In this document: positions 27,241-36,561 of the stretch, piece by piece | How positions within the stretch are numbered: the stretch's first letter is position 1 | Layout: every line of letters begins with the position of its first letter | From: Chloroflexota bacterium | GTDB taxonomy: Bacteria > Chloroflexota > UBA11872 | Reading direction: 5' to 3' | Assembly (NCBI GenBank): GCA_026708035.1 | Contig: JAPOVQ010000026.1 | Coordinates: forward strand, 22,828 to 86,827 | Length of the DNA stretch: 64,000 nucleotides | Notes under the pieces: model-generated | Databases searched by the model: none | The model's input: only the letters and a program-made list of their open reading frames with translations | Told to the model about the DNA's origin: nothing | Translations under genes and position numbers: made by a program

Positions 27241-28422
27241 ATGCCTGAATTGCGCATGCCCCACGGTTCCGAGCGGCTCGCCAAGCGGCTCCACCGCGCC
27301 GAGATCATCAGCCTCAGCGCCTCGTTGGCGGTCTTCGTGGTCATCGGCGTCATCGGGCTGTTCGTTTGGCGCAGCAACAGTGCCGAGCCTGCCACGGCCG
27401 CGCCTCAATCAACCCCCACCGTCGTGGCGCGACCGACAGTGGCCCCCGATCCTACCTCTGCAGTCACGGCGGCAACTTCCGCGCCGACCGAGGCGGTCAA
27501 GGTGGACATCGAGCCGCCCTCGCCCGCCGAACAGGTTGAGCAGCCCAATCCGCTCGACCTGATCCAGACCTGGCCCGGCGATCGGCCGTTCTCGCTGCTG
27601 CTGCTGGGACTGGACCAGCGGCCCGGAGAGGCCAGCGGTCGCACCGACGCCATGGTGCTGACCCGCATCGAACCTGCGAACAACTCCGCGGCCCTGATCT
27701 CCATTCCGCGCGATCTGTGCATCGCCAACTGCCGCACGGACCCCTACCGCATCAACTCCGTCTACCAGGCCGAGGGTCCCGATGTCCTCCGACAGCGCGT
27801 GGGAGAGATCATGGGGATCAAGGTGGACTATGTGATGGTGTTTGACTTCTACGGCTTCCGGCGGCTGGTCGACTTCTTTGGCGGCGTCGAGGTCGACGTG
27901 AGCACCACGATCTACGACGAAAGCTATCCCAACGCCACCGACACCGGCTTCGAGCCCTTGTACATCCCCGCCGGCGTCAACCACTTCGACGGCGACATGG
28001 CGCTGCGCTACGCGCGATCGCGCCATCAGGACGGAGCCATCGCCCGCGATCAGCGGCAACAGCAGATTCTCCTCGCGCTGCGGGATCAGCTATTGACGCC
28101 GCGCACGATTCTTCAGTGGCCCAACTTCCTGGAGCGACTGCGCGACACCTTCAAGACCGACGTGCCGTTTGAGCTGGTGCCCTCCATGCTCAAGCTTGCG
28201 TTGTCGATCGACTCCTCGCGCGTGGTTCAGGGCGCGGTCGGATTCGATCGCGGGCTGTCGCGCACGGTTATCGCCGAAAACGGCGCCTACGTGCTCGAAC
28301 CCAACGTGCCCCTCATCCAGGCCTACGCCGCCGAGCTGATCCGCAACGGTGAGGCCCTGCCGGCGATGGAAGGCACTGCCGCCAGTCCCGAGTTCGCCGA
28401 CCGGCAGCACCTGGAGCCCTAG
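27241..28422 (+). CDS. LytR-CpsA-Psr (LCP) family protein
   Basis: The 393-aa protein has a short cytoplasmic basic start, one membrane anchor (residues about 23-44) and a Thr/Pro spacer. The LCP domain follows (about residues 115-310), with FSLLLLGLDQRPGE, SGRTDAMVLTR, ISIPRDL and ALRYARSRHQDGAIARDQRQ. These residues bind the polyprenyl-phosphate of cell-wall glycopolymers. LCP enzymes transfer polymers onto peptidoglycan or protein. A -10-like tatagt lies about 25 bp before the start (27215). No signal peptidase site is seen, so it stays membrane-anchored with the domain outside. Confidence 0.85.
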   Translation: MPELRMPHGSERLAKRLHRAEIISLSASLAVFVVIGVIGLFVWRSNSAEPATAAPQSTPTVVARPTVAPDPTSAVTAATSAPTEAVKVDIEPPSPAEQVEQPNPLDLIQTWPGDRPFSLLLLGLDQRPGEASGRTDAMVLTRIEPANNSAALISIPRDLCIANCRTDPYRINSVYQAEGPDVLRQRVGEIMGIKVDYVMVFDFYGFRRLVDFFGGVEVDVSTTIYDESYPNATDTGFEPLYIPAGVNHFDGDMALRYARSRHQDGAIARDQRQQQILLALRDQLLTPRTILQWPNFLERLRDTFKTDVPFELVPSMLKLALSIDSSRVVQGAVGFDRGLSRTVIAENGAYVLEPNVPLIQAYAAELIRNGEALPAMEGTAASPEFADRQHLEP

Positions 28423-28426
28423 CGGC

Positions 28427-29233
28427 TCACTCCTCGGGCCGGCGAGCCACGACATAGATTTCGGACGGCTCGTAGGCCACCTCGAGCGCCCGGCGCAGAA
28501 TGGCGGCCACCCGCGTCAACTCGTCGCGCGTGTGTCGCAGCTCGGCGCTCACCGCATGCAGCGCCGCTTCGAGGTCCGCCGCATAGCGCGACCGCGCCAC
28601 GCGCCCGCCCACCCAACGCGTCACGCGGTCTTCGTCGGGTTGCGCCTTGCGTTCCGGTGAAGAATCCTCCGTTATGTCAAGATCGCCGAGCGTCACCGGC
28701 AGGCCCCGCGCGGACGTCGGGTTGACCCCGGACGCTTGCACCTCGAGTCCCGCGTCCCGGCACAGGAACTCGAGCAGCTCCACGTCGTAAGGCCGCACGT
28801 GCGTCGGGTCCTTCCAGAACTCGTGGGCAATCGTCGGCAGGCTGCCGGGATTCGGCGTAGCCACGATCAACGATCCACCGGGGACGAGGCGGCTTCCGCC
28901 AAGCCGCACGAGCGCCGCGCCCTCCTCCACCGGAAAGTGCTCGATGACATGCAGCGCGCTCACCACGTCGAACGTCTCTGGCGTCGCCTGGAGAAAGTCG
29001 AGCGCTTCGGCCTCGACGACATGGTGAGCCGCGGCGTGCGCCAGCATGGCTCCGTCCAGGTCGACGCCGTGCGTTTCCAATCCGGCGGCGGCCGCCACGT
29101 CCAGAAATTCGCCGCGCCCGCAGCCGATGTCGAGGATTCGTCCCTCGGAAGGCAGGAATTGGGCATACCAAGCTCGCGCGTCGCGGACCATCTCGGGGTC
29201 GAATCCGCGAAAGGCATACCAGTCGGACGCCAT
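28427..29233 (-). CDS. Class I SAM-dependent methyltransferase
   Basis: From ATG 29233 (268 aa) motif I is ILDIGCGRGEF (about residues 33-43), with D58 in GVDLD as the ribose-binding acid, followed by IEHFP and GGSLIVATPNPGSL. This is the ubiE/COQ5-like fold. The C-terminal part has a helical, coiled-coil-like stretch of Leu/Arg repeats. Some O-antigen and other glycan methyltransferases share this layout, which fits the nearby cell-wall LCP gene on the opposite strand. The acceptor is unknown. The start at 29233 is chosen because upstream codons are repeat-derived. Confidence 0.75.
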   Translation of the reverse strand: MASDWYAFRGFDPEMVRDARAWYAQFLPSEGRILDIGCGRGEFLDVAAAAGLETHGVDLDGAMLAHAAAHHVVEAEALDFLQATPETFDVVSALHVIEHFPVEEGAALVRLGGSRLVPGGSLIVATPNPGSLPTIAHEFWKDPTHVRPYDVELLEFLCRDAGLEVQASGVNPTSARGLPVTLGDLDITEDSSPERKAQPDEDRVTRWVGGRVARSRYAADLEAALHAVSAELRHTRDELTRVAAILRRALEVAYEPSEIYVVARRPEE

Positions 29234-29403
29234 CAGGGCGCGGTCCGGCAGCGACGGGTAACGAAAGCGGCAGCCACACGCGAATCCCAACAGTGACTCA
29301 GCTTGAGCCGCTTTGCGCGGAGTCCACTCCTTCGACCCTTGCAGAATTGGGTAGGGGCGGGGTTGAAGCCCGCTCGACGCCGAGCATTCAGCACGCGTCC
29401 AGG

Positions 29404-29552
29404 TTGGACCGGACTGGATTCCGGCCTCCGCCGGAATGACCAAGGGTTACGCAACAGTCTCCTCCTCGGCTGACCACTCGATGCACATTCGCCCCGTGGC
29501 CGATCCGGTTCCCTCTCCCTTGATGGGAGAGGGTTAGGGTGAGGGTGAAGGT
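29404..29552. repeat. Dispersed repeats, types B and D
   Basis: Type B hairpin tggattccggcctccgccgg (then aatgac) is at about 29410. Type D ccctctcccttgatgggaga (then gggttagggtgaggg) is at about 29512-29548. They fill most of the gap before the CinA-like gene. Confidence 0.65.
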
Positions 29553-29619
29553 CGCTGCCTCCGACCGCTCAACCCTGGCGCGACCGTACAATACCGGGCC
29601 GTTTGTCAGATCACCGCAC

Positions 29620-30423
29620 GTGCGCAACGACGACGTTGAGATTTTTGCCATCGGCACAGAGCTCGTGACCGGGCTGATTCTGGACACCAACTCGCACTGG
29701 ATCGCCGGCGAGGTGGCCGTGGCCGGGGGCGACGTGCGGCGCATCACCGCGCTGGCCGACGACTTTGACGCGCTCACGGGTGAGCTGCGGGCCGCGGTCG
29801 ACCGCCGCGCTCGCGTCATCATCACCACGGGCGGCCTGGGTCCCACGCCCGACGACCTGACGGTCGAGGCCGTGTCAGCGCTGGCCGGCTGCGGCGTACA
29901 CACGCCCCGTGAAGTGCTGGAGGACTACGCCCGGCGACGCGGCATCAGCTTGGAAGAGGCCTCAAGTCCGCCGCGACTGAAGATGGGCACCGTGCCGGCC
30001 GCCGCTCGCGTGCATCTCAATCCGGTGGGTTGGGCGCCCTGCTTCATGGTTCAGGTCGAAGACTCCAGCATCTGGTGCATGCCGGGACCGCCGCGCGAGG
30101 TCCAGGGCTGCTTCAGCGCCCACATCCAGCCCGTCGTCGAGCGCCTGTTCGCCGGCCAGTCGGCGCGGTTGCGCGTATTCATCGACGCCCACGAATCGGA
30201 AACGTCGCCGCTCATGCAGTCGGTCATGCGCCGGATTCCGTCCGCCTATCTCAAGGCCTACGTCGGCATGTCGAATCCAGAGGGGTTGCCGGTTGACATC
30301 GTCGTGCGCAGCACGGACGGCGCGGCGCCCAACGAGTTGCTGCAGCAGGCTTACGACGAGTTCTGCGCCGTCGCCGCCGCCTCCGGCAAGACGGTGACCC
30401 TGGAGGCGCCGGCCGCGTCGTAG
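29620..30423 (+). CDS. CinA-like / MoCF-biosynthesis domain protein
   Basis: From GTG 29620 (267 aa) the protein has the MoCF fold (MogA/CinA N-terminal): FAIGTELVTG at 9-18 and TTGGLGPTPDDLT at 69-81. A second domain (about 170-260) follows, but the C-terminal PncC-like NMN deamidase domain of full CinA is absent. A -10-like tacaat lies at 29587, about 33 bp before the start, which supports the GTG rather than upstream codons. Likely role: nucleotide salvage or cofactor handling. The exact reaction is unsure without the second domain. Confidence 0.7.
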   Translation: MRNDDVEIFAIGTELVTGLILDTNSHWIAGEVAVAGGDVRRITALADDFDALTGELRAAVDRRARVIITTGGLGPTPDDLTVEAVSALAGCGVHTPREVLEDYARRRGISLEEASSPPRLKMGTVPAAARVHLNPVGWAPCFMVQVEDSSIWCMPGPPREVQGCFSAHIQPVVERLFAGQSARLRVFIDAHESETSPLMQSVMRRIPSAYLKAYVGMSNPEGLPVDIVVRSTDGAAPNELLQQAYDEFCAVAAASGKTVTLEAPAAS

Positions 30424-30474
30424 TCGCCTCGCAGTAGACTGCCCGCGCCTGATCGAAACCCCGGTCGCGTTCAC

Positions 30475-32478
30475 ATGCAATCCCGCTGGTCCGACGACGA
30501 CGCGCGAGGCCTCGATCCGATTGGTCTCAGGGTCTACACCTCGCGGCTGATCGGCGCGGAACCGGCGCTGGTGCTGCACGGCGGCGGCAACACGTCCGTG
30601 AAGCTCGACGACCACGACCACCGGGGACGCTCTTGCCGGTCCCTGGCGATCAAGGGCAGTGGGTCCGATTTGCGCACCATCGAGCCCGGCGACTTCGCGC
30701 GCCTGCACTTGGACGACCTTCACGCATTGCGCCCGCGGTGCGAGATGTCGGACGACGAGATGCTGGCCTACCTGGCGCGCAGCTCGCTCGATCCGGCTGC
30801 CCCCCGGCCGTCGATCGAGACGCTGCTCCATGCGTTCCTGCCCGATGCGTGGGTCGACCACTCGCACGCCGACGCCGTGCTGGCCCTCACCAACCAGCCG
30901 GACGGCCACCGCCTCGTGCGCGAGGTTTACGGCGACCGGGTGGCGGTGGTGCCCTACATCCTGCCCGGTTTCAAGCTGGCGCAACTCACCGCCGACGTCT
31001 ACGACGCGAATCCCGGCGTCGAGGGCCTGGTGCTTGACATGCATGGGCTGGTGACGTTCGGCGCGTCGGCGCGCGAGTCTTACGAGCGCCACATCGAGCT
31101 GGTAGCCCTGGCCGAGGACTCTGTGCGGCCGCACCTGCCGGCGCGCGGCAGCGCGCCCGGCGACGAGGCCGCCGCGGCAAAGCTGGCGCCAGCGCTGCGC
31201 GGCGCGCTCTCAGCCAAACGACGAGTCATCGTGCGCTACGACGGCTCGCCCCGCGTGCGCGCCTTCGTCGACCGGCCCGATCTCGAGCAGATTTCCCAGC
31301 AAGGCCCGGTCACGCCCGACCACGTGCTGCGCACCAAGCGGCTGCCGCTGGTGCTGCGCGCCACCGATTCCGAGGGCGTGCGCGACGCGGTGACTGGCTA
31401 CCGCGCGGCCTACGAGCGCTACGCGCGAGAGCACGGCGGCGCCGAGGCATTCCAGCACGACTCCGCGCCGCGCGTGGTGCTCGTGCCCGGCGTCGGAATG
31501 TTCACCACCGGCGCTTCCTGGGACGAGGCCGGCATGGTGGCCGACATGTACCGCCACACCATGGAGGTCATCGAGGCCGCCAGCGCCATCGGGACCTATC
31601 ACGCCCTGCCGGCGAACGATCTCTACGACATGGAGTATTGGCCGCTCGAGCTGTACAAGCTCACCCGCGCGCCGGCGGAGCGGGAGCTGGCCCGTCGCAT
31701 GGCGCTGGTGACCGGGGCCGGAAGCGGCATCGGGCGGGCCATCGCGCAGGCGCTGGCGGCGGACGGTGCGTATGTGTTCGTCACCGACGTCGACCTCGAA
31801 GCGGCGAACGCCGTCGCCGAGGCCATCACCGCCGAAGGCGATCGAGCCCGCGCGTTGCCGCTCGACGTCACGAGCGAGCGTGAGACGGCACAGGCCTTCG
31901 CCGCTGCAGCCACCCACGCGGGCGGCATGGACATCGTGATTTCCAATGCCGGGATCGCAGCCGCCGCGCCGCTGGACGACCTGGAGCTCGACACCTGGCA
32001 GCGCAGCCTGGACGTCAACGCGACCGGGCATTTCCTGGTCTGCCGCGCCGCGCTGCGCCAGATGCGAGCCCAGGGACTTGGCGGCAGCATCGTGTTGATT
32101 TGCACCAAGAACGCGCTCGACCCGGGCGCCGGGTTTGGCGCCTACAGCGCCGCCAAGGCGGCCCAGCTTCAGCTTGGACGCGTGCTCGCCGTGGAGGGCG
32201 GCCCGGACGGCATCCGCGTCAACATGGTCAATCCCGACGCCGTGTTCGAAGGCTCCGGGCTATGGGACGCCGACCTGCGGGCGGGGAGGGCCGCCGCGCA
32301 CGGCGTGGACGTCGAGGACCTCGAAGCGTTCTACGCGCAGCGGAACCTGCTGGGGCGGCGCGTGACGGGTCCGGACGTCGCGGAGGCCGTGTCTTTTCTC
32401 GCGTCGGATCGATCCGCCAAGACAACGGGGGCCGTCATCCCGGTGGACGGCGGGCTGCGTGGCGCGTTTCCTCGCTAG
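30475..32478 (+). CDS. Bifunctional class II aldolase / short-chain dehydrogenase
   Basis: The 667-aa protein has an N-terminal class II aldolase-like part (about 1-395) with VLHGGGNTSVK and the metal-binding WVDHSHADA. The C-terminal short-chain dehydrogenase has LVTGAGSGIGRAIAQALAAD, SNAGI and the YSAAK active site (Y-x3-K in FGAYSAAKAAQ). This architecture is known from rhamnose and other deoxysugar breakdown (RhaD/RhaE-like): the aldolase splits a keto-sugar phosphate and the dehydrogenase oxidises the lactaldehyde-type product. The start codon is ATG at 30475. No other rhamnose genes are adjacent, so the substrate is open. Confidence 0.8.
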   Translation: MQSRWSDDDARGLDPIGLRVYTSRLIGAEPALVLHGGGNTSVKLDDHDHRGRSCRSLAIKGSGSDLRTIEPGDFARLHLDDLHALRPRCEMSDDEMLAYLARSSLDPAAPRPSIETLLHAFLPDAWVDHSHADAVLALTNQPDGHRLVREVYGDRVAVVPYILPGFKLAQLTADVYDANPGVEGLVLDMHGLVTFGASARESYERHIELVALAEDSVRPHLPARGSAPGDEAAAAKLAPALRGALSAKRRVIVRYDGSPRVRAFVDRPDLEQISQQGPVTPDHVLRTKRLPLVLRATDSEGVRDAVTGYRAAYERYAREHGGAEAFQHDSAPRVVLVPGVGMFTTGASWDEAGMVADMYRHTMEVIEAASAIGTYHALPANDLYDMEYWPLELYKLTRAPAERELARRMALVTGAGSGIGRAIAQALAADGAYVFVTDVDLEAANAVAEAITAEGDRARALPLDVTSERETAQAFAAAATHAGGMDIVISNAGIAAAAPLDDLELDTWQRSLDVNATGHFLVCRAALRQMRAQGLGGSIVLICTKNALDPGAGFGAYSAAKAAQLQLGRVLAVEGGPDGIRVNMVNPDAVFEGSGLWDADLRAGRAAAHGVDVEDLEAFYAQRNLLGRRVTGPDVAEAVSFLASDRSAKTTGAVIPVDGGLRGAFPR

Positions 32479-32540
32479 GGCGCCGTAGCCGATTCGGATC
32501 TCTCTACCTCTTGGGAATCTCGGCGTCACCGTCCGCCACT

Positions 32541-32612
32541 GTTGGGGCAGCCCTTGTGGCTGCCCTGGTCACCGGCGGAGCGGGCGCCCACAAGGGGCGC
32601 CCCTACATGGAA
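32541..32612. repeat. Dispersed repeat, type C (double)
   Basis: The units ggcagcccttgtggctgccc and gggcgcccacaaggggcgcc (then cctacat) lie back to back after the aldolase-dehydrogenase gene. They are convergent with the next gene, so a terminator role is possible. Confidence 0.6.
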
Positions 32613-32676
32613 ACGGAAAGGCCGCGTGACAGGCTATGTCGAGGGTGAGCCAGCCGACGCGCGCGCCCGACCGCCG

Positions 32677-33135
32677 CTACTTGCCGCAGGCCCCCGCGGT
32701 GACTCCGGCTCCGTCGGTGTTGAAGGAGCTGCCGCAGCCGCAGGTCGTCTGGGCGTTGGGGTTCCGCACCAAGAATCCGCGACCCATCATGCTGTCGATG
32801 AAGTCGATCTCGGCGCCGGCGATCAGGTGCGCCGTATGCCCGTCGATGTAGACCTCGACGCCGTTCGACTGGGCCGTGATGTCGGTCGGCTCCGGCTCGT
32901 GGGCCAGCGCCATGGCGTATTCATAGCCCGCGCAGCCGCCGCCGGTCACCGCGACCTTGAGCGCGCCTTGGGTGTGACCACGCTCCGAGAGGATCTCGCC
33001 GAACGCGCGCGCCGCGCGATCGGTCACCGCCACGGGCGAGGGCGGCGGCGGGACAGCCATCGGCAGCCCGATTGGTTCGTCAGCCGGGCCATCCATCGGC
33101 AGCGAGATGCGGCCGTCGGTCTGCACTGCGCTCAT
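32677..33135 (-). CDS. A-type Fe-S carrier (IscA/ErpA family)
   Basis: From ATG 33135 (152 aa) the HesB/IscA domain carries the three conserved cysteines C68, C132 and C134 in GGGCAGYEY and TTCGCGSSF. The N-terminal 34 residues are Pro-rich and longer than in ErpA, and the last 15 residues are an extra Gly-rich tail. A-type carriers deliver Fe-S clusters to target enzymes. It stands alone, divergent from folC, without isc or suf neighbours. A longer frame upstream to 33309 is not supported by family length. Confidence 0.85.
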   Translation of the reverse strand: MSAVQTDGRISLPMDGPADEPIGLPMAVPPPPSPVAVTDRAARAFGEILSERGHTQGALKVAVTGGGCAGYEYAMALAHEPEPTDITAQSNGVEVYIDGHTAHLIAGAEIDFIDSMMGRGFLVRNPNAQTTCGCGSSFNTDGAGVTAGACGK

Positions 33136-33359
33136 GGTGCGTCGTTCCTCAAATGCGGGGCGTTCGCAGCCTTCCCCCGAAGCTAGCACGAGGGACGCTT
33201 GGCGGCGAGCCGAGCCGGGGTGGCGCAGCCCGCTCAGAGCCAGGACAGCGTGCGCACAAGTCTCGGCGATGCGAATCCTGGGTGCAGGTCTTCTAGGATC
33301 ACCTGTCACACACGAACGGCAACGTTGCGTTCCGTTTCACGCATGCAAAACCTCCCTCC

Positions 33360-34712
33360 ATGACCTATGACGAGGCGCTGCGCTGGATTTACAGCTTCGC
33401 CGACTTGGAGCGCGGAGTGGGCCACGCGGGCCGGGAGGCCTATGCGGCGGGACCGGCACGCACGCGCCGGCTGCTGGGCGCCCTCGGCGATCCGCACTGC
33501 GGTCTGACCTGCGTCCACGTCGGCGGCAGCAAGGGAAAAGGCAGCGTCTGCGCCCTGGTTGCGAGCGCGGCCGAGGCCGCCGGCCTGCGCACCGGCGCCT
33601 ACACCCAGCCGCACCTGCATTCATTCCGCGAACGCTTCGCCATCGATGGTCGTGCCATCGAGCCGCAGGCCTTCGCCGACTTCTGCCAACGGCTCGCGCC
33701 CCACGTCGAGTCCTTGACGGCGGCCCATTCCCACGACGGTCCGTACTCAACCTTCGAGCTGGCCACCGTGCTCGCGCTGCTGTGGTTCGCTGAGCAGGAG
33801 GTTGAGCTGGCCGTAATCGAGGTCGGGCTTGGGGGACGGCTGGACGCGACGCGCGTGATCGACCCGGCCGTCGTGGGCCTGACGACGATCGTGCTGGAGC
33901 ACACCCGCGTGCTGGGGGACTCGCTCGAAGCCATCGCGCGGGAAAAGGCCGGAATCATCAAGCCGGAAGTGCCGGTGGTCACCGCGTCTCAATCCGACGA
34001 GGCGCTGGGAGTGTTCCAGGCAGTTTGCGAGGCCCAAGCTGCTTCGCTAACCGTTGTCGAACCTCTGGATTGGGAGGGGGCAGCCTGGCACGACGCAAGA
34101 CCGCTGATGATGGTTCGCGCACCCGACGGCGGCGGCAGGCTCCCGGTGGGGCTCGTCGGCCCACACCAGCGCCAGAACGCCGCCGTTGCGTGGCACATCT
34201 GCCGCGAGTTGGCGGATCACGGACTGTCGATCGATCGCGGCGCCATCCGCGCCGGATTCGGCGCCGCGGCGTGGCCCGGACGGCTGGAGGTCGTGGCCGG
34301 CGACCCGCTGACCATCGTCGATGGCGCTCACACCCCTGAGGCCATCGAAGCCATCGTGACGGGACTGCGAGAAGTCTTCGCCGTGGATCGCGGTCCCGTG
34401 ATCTTCGGCGCACTGCGGGACAAGCGGGTGCCGTCGATGCTGGAGGCGCTGCGCGGGTATGCCGCGCCGTTGATCCTGGTTCAGCCCGAACACCCGCGCG
34501 GCTGGACGCCCGAGCGCATGGTGCGGCGATACGGGCTCAGCGAGCCGGCATCAATCCCGGCGACCGTCGAGGATGCTTTGCGGCAGGCGCGTGCGGCGTG
34601 CCGGCCCGGCGAGGCGGTGCTGGCCACGGGCAGCCTGGCGGTCGCGGCCGATGTGCGCGCAGCCGCCGGCGTGCCGCATGAGGTCGATCCCGAGCCGTGG
34701 GCCGGGCCGTAG
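33360..34712 (+). CDS. folC: Bifunctional folylpolyglutamate/dihydrofolate synthase
   Basis: The 450-aa Mur-ligase-like protein has the P-loop GGSKGKGSV (residues 55-63), then GAYTQPHLHSFRERFAIDG, VGLGGRLDATRV and the C-terminal DGAHTPEA substrate motif. It adds glutamate to folates in the cytoplasm and also makes dihydrofolate. Length and motif order fit FolC. The start is ATG 33360, preceded by a 10-bp palindrome gcaacgttgc (33319-33328) in the divergent space shared with the Fe-S carrier gene. Confidence 0.9.
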   Translation: MTYDEALRWIYSFADLERGVGHAGREAYAAGPARTRRLLGALGDPHCGLTCVHVGGSKGKGSVCALVASAAEAAGLRTGAYTQPHLHSFRERFAIDGRAIEPQAFADFCQRLAPHVESLTAAHSHDGPYSTFELATVLALLWFAEQEVELAVIEVGLGGRLDATRVIDPAVVGLTTIVLEHTRVLGDSLEAIAREKAGIIKPEVPVVTASQSDEALGVFQAVCEAQAASLTVVEPLDWEGAAWHDARPLMMVRAPDGGGRLPVGLVGPHQRQNAAVAWHICRELADHGLSIDRGAIRAGFGAAAWPGRLEVVAGDPLTIVDGAHTPEAIEAIVTGLREVFAVDRGPVIFGALRDKRVPSMLEALRGYAAPLILVQPEHPRGWTPERMVRRYGLSEPASIPATVEDALRQARAACRPGEAVLATGSLAVAADVRAAAGVPHEVDPEPWAGP

Positions 34713-34745
34713 CATGGGGTTTGGATCCACCTTGCGCGTTGGAGA

Positions 34746-34891
34746 CTTTAGGGTGGATTCCCGCCTCCTCGGGAATGACGGAGCCAGATCGGCCGCGACC
34801 GGTTTTGTGCCGGGCCCACCAGACAGCCATGCTCAGCCACGATGACCACCCACAGAGAAGGCGGGCGCCCACAAGGGGCGCCCCTACAGGA
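34746..34891. repeat. Dispersed repeats, types B and C
   Basis: Type B gtggattcccgcctcctcgg (then gaatgac) is at about 34753, and type C gggcgcccacaaggggcgcc (then cctacag) at about 34862. Together they occupy the space between folC and the next gene. Confidence 0.6.
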
Positions 34892-34912
34892 CAGTCAGGC
34901 GTAAGTGGTGGC

Positions 34913-35428
34913 ATGACTAACGACGAGGTGCGCCCGATTCGCAAGCGCGTCGAGCAGGCCATCGAGCAGGCCGCCGCCGAGGGCGCGTTCGACAACTTGG
35001 CGGGAACGGGTCGTCCGCTCGAGTCGGAACCGGGGATCGTTCCAAACGAGCTGCGAGTGCCGTTCAAGGTGCTGAAAGATGCCGGCGTGGCTCCCGCCTG
35101 GGTGGAGATGGCGGCCGAAATCGAGCGCCGAATCGACGAGTTTCGCGCGGCCCGGCGCGAGCACGAGCGGCGGATGCGCCTGGCCCGCGCGCACGCGCTG
35201 GCGGGGACGGCCGGCGATTTCGCCGCGCGCTTTCGAGCCGCGGGGAGAGCCCACGAGGATTTGCGCAACAGCCTGGCAAAGGACGTTCGAGGCATCGTGC
35301 GCCTGATCGATCGGTTCAACTCCATGGCGCCGGCCAGCGCGCCGCGATTTGGGTTTCTCGCGCGCGCGGAGCTGGACGCGATCGAGGCGATTTGGCCGTG
35401 GCCGGCACCCACTGACGATCCGACGTGA
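34913..35428 (+). CDS. DnaJ-C28-like domain protein (DUF1992)
   Basis: The 171-aa protein (ATG 34913) has the family signature AFDNLAGTGRPLE (residues about 26-38), then RVPFKVLKDAGVAPAWVEMA, followed by a charged coiled-coil-like helix (about 60-110). DUF1992 proteins are the C-terminal part of the DNAJC28 chaperone family; the J domain is absent here. Their role is unclear. Its stop overlaps the GT9 gene by four bases (GTGA), the first of three tight overlaps in this cluster. Confidence 0.8.
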   Translation: MTNDEVRPIRKRVEQAIEQAAAEGAFDNLAGTGRPLESEPGIVPNELRVPFKVLKDAGVAPAWVEMAAEIERRIDEFRAARREHERRMRLARAHALAGTAGDFAARFRAAGRAHEDLRNSLAKDVRGIVRLIDRFNSMAPASAPRFGFLARAELDAIEAIWPWPAPTDDPT

Positions 35429-36561
35429 AACGGCGAACGCGGGCCGTGCTCGGTCGGCTGATCACCGCGATCCTCATTCCGCTGCTCGGCGCAATCGGGC
35501 CTTGGCGAAGGGCCTTGGGAACCGGACGCGATCAGGGCGAGCCTCGGTCGGTGCTGCTGGTACGGCTCGACTTGATGGGTGACGCCGTCAACGGGCTGTC
35601 GGCCGCCCACGCGGCGCGGCGGCGGTGGCCACGGGCGCATATCGCCTTCATGGCGCCGCCGCAGTGGCGGGCGATCGTGGATCGCTGCTCGGCGGTGGAC
35701 GAGTCCATTCCCCTCGACCCGGCAGCCGTCACCCACTGGCCCGCCTGCCTCGATCCGCGACGTTGGGCACATCTCCTTCTGGCGCTCTTGCGGTTGCGCA
35801 AGCGGCGCTTCGACCTGGCGGTGAGCATCTACGGTCCGATTGCCGGCACTGTGGTGGCGCTCAGCGGCGCCCGCGAGCGCCGCGGCTATCGCCGCGAGGC
35901 CCCACCGTTCAGCTTCGACCGATCCTTCGAAGGTGAACGCCAAAACGGCGGCCCGCACGAAACCGAGCTGGCGACGCGCCTCATTGGTGGCGACCGTCCA
36001 CCCTGGCGCACCATCGACCGAACCGAGGACCTGCCCAACCCGGAAGCTCTGGCCGGCGTCCCCCGCCCATTGGTCGTGGCACACGCCGGCGCGGCCCATG
36101 GCGACGCCAAACGCTGGCGGGAGGAGCACTGGGAACGCACGCTGGCCGAACTAGCAGCTGGCGGCGCGTCGGTCGCGCTCGTGGGTCTGGCCGGCGACCG
36201 CGCGCTGGCTCGGCGGCTGCAGGGCTCGGTCCATAATCTGATCGACCTCACGGGCGAAACGTCGCTCGAATCGCTCATGGGCACCCTGCAAGCAGCGGAC
36301 CTCGTGATCTCCACGGACAGCGGTCCGGGGCACCTGGCGCGGGCGCTAGGAACCAAAGTGATCGCGCTGCACGGGCCGACCGACACCGCCCTTCACGGTC
36401 CTGGCGATCCGACTTGCGCGGCCCTGCGCGTGGACATTCCTTGCGGGCCTTGCTACGACTTCCGCCGCGTGGCGACCTGCCAGTTCGGCGACACGCTCTG
36501 CATGGAATGGCTTCACCCCGAGCGCGTCGTCAGCGTCGCGCACTCGATGCTGGCCACATGA
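35425..36561 (+). CDS. Glycosyltransferase family 9 (heptosyltransferase-like)
   Basis: The 378-aa GT-B enzyme has VLLVRLDLMGDAVNGLSAAH at the start, and a C-terminal nucleotide-sugar site reading DLVISTDSGPGHLARALGTK with IALHGPTD. It starts at GTG 35425 inside the DnaJ-C28-like gene stop and ends with ATGA overlapping the next gene. Such enzymes add heptose or related sugars to surface glycans. Because Chloroflexota usually lack classical LPS, it may act on another glycopolymer. Together with the WecB/TagA gene it points to surface polysaccharide synthesis. Confidence 0.85.
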   Translation: MKRRTRAVLGRLITAILIPLLGAIGPWRRALGTGRDQGEPRSVLLVRLDLMGDAVNGLSAAHAARRRWPRAHIAFMAPPQWRAIVDRCSAVDESIPLDPAAVTHWPACLDPRRWAHLLLALLRLRKRRFDLAVSIYGPIAGTVVALSGARERRGYRREAPPFSFDRSFEGERQNGGPHETELATRLIGGDRPPWRTIDRTEDLPNPEALAGVPRPLVVAHAGAAHGDAKRWREEHWERTLAELAAGGASVALVGLAGDRALARRLQGSVHNLIDLTGETSLESLMGTLQAADLVISTDSGPGHLARALGTKVIALHGPTDTALHGPGDPTCAALRVDIPCGPCYDFRRVATCQFGDTLCMEWLHPERVVSVAHSMLAT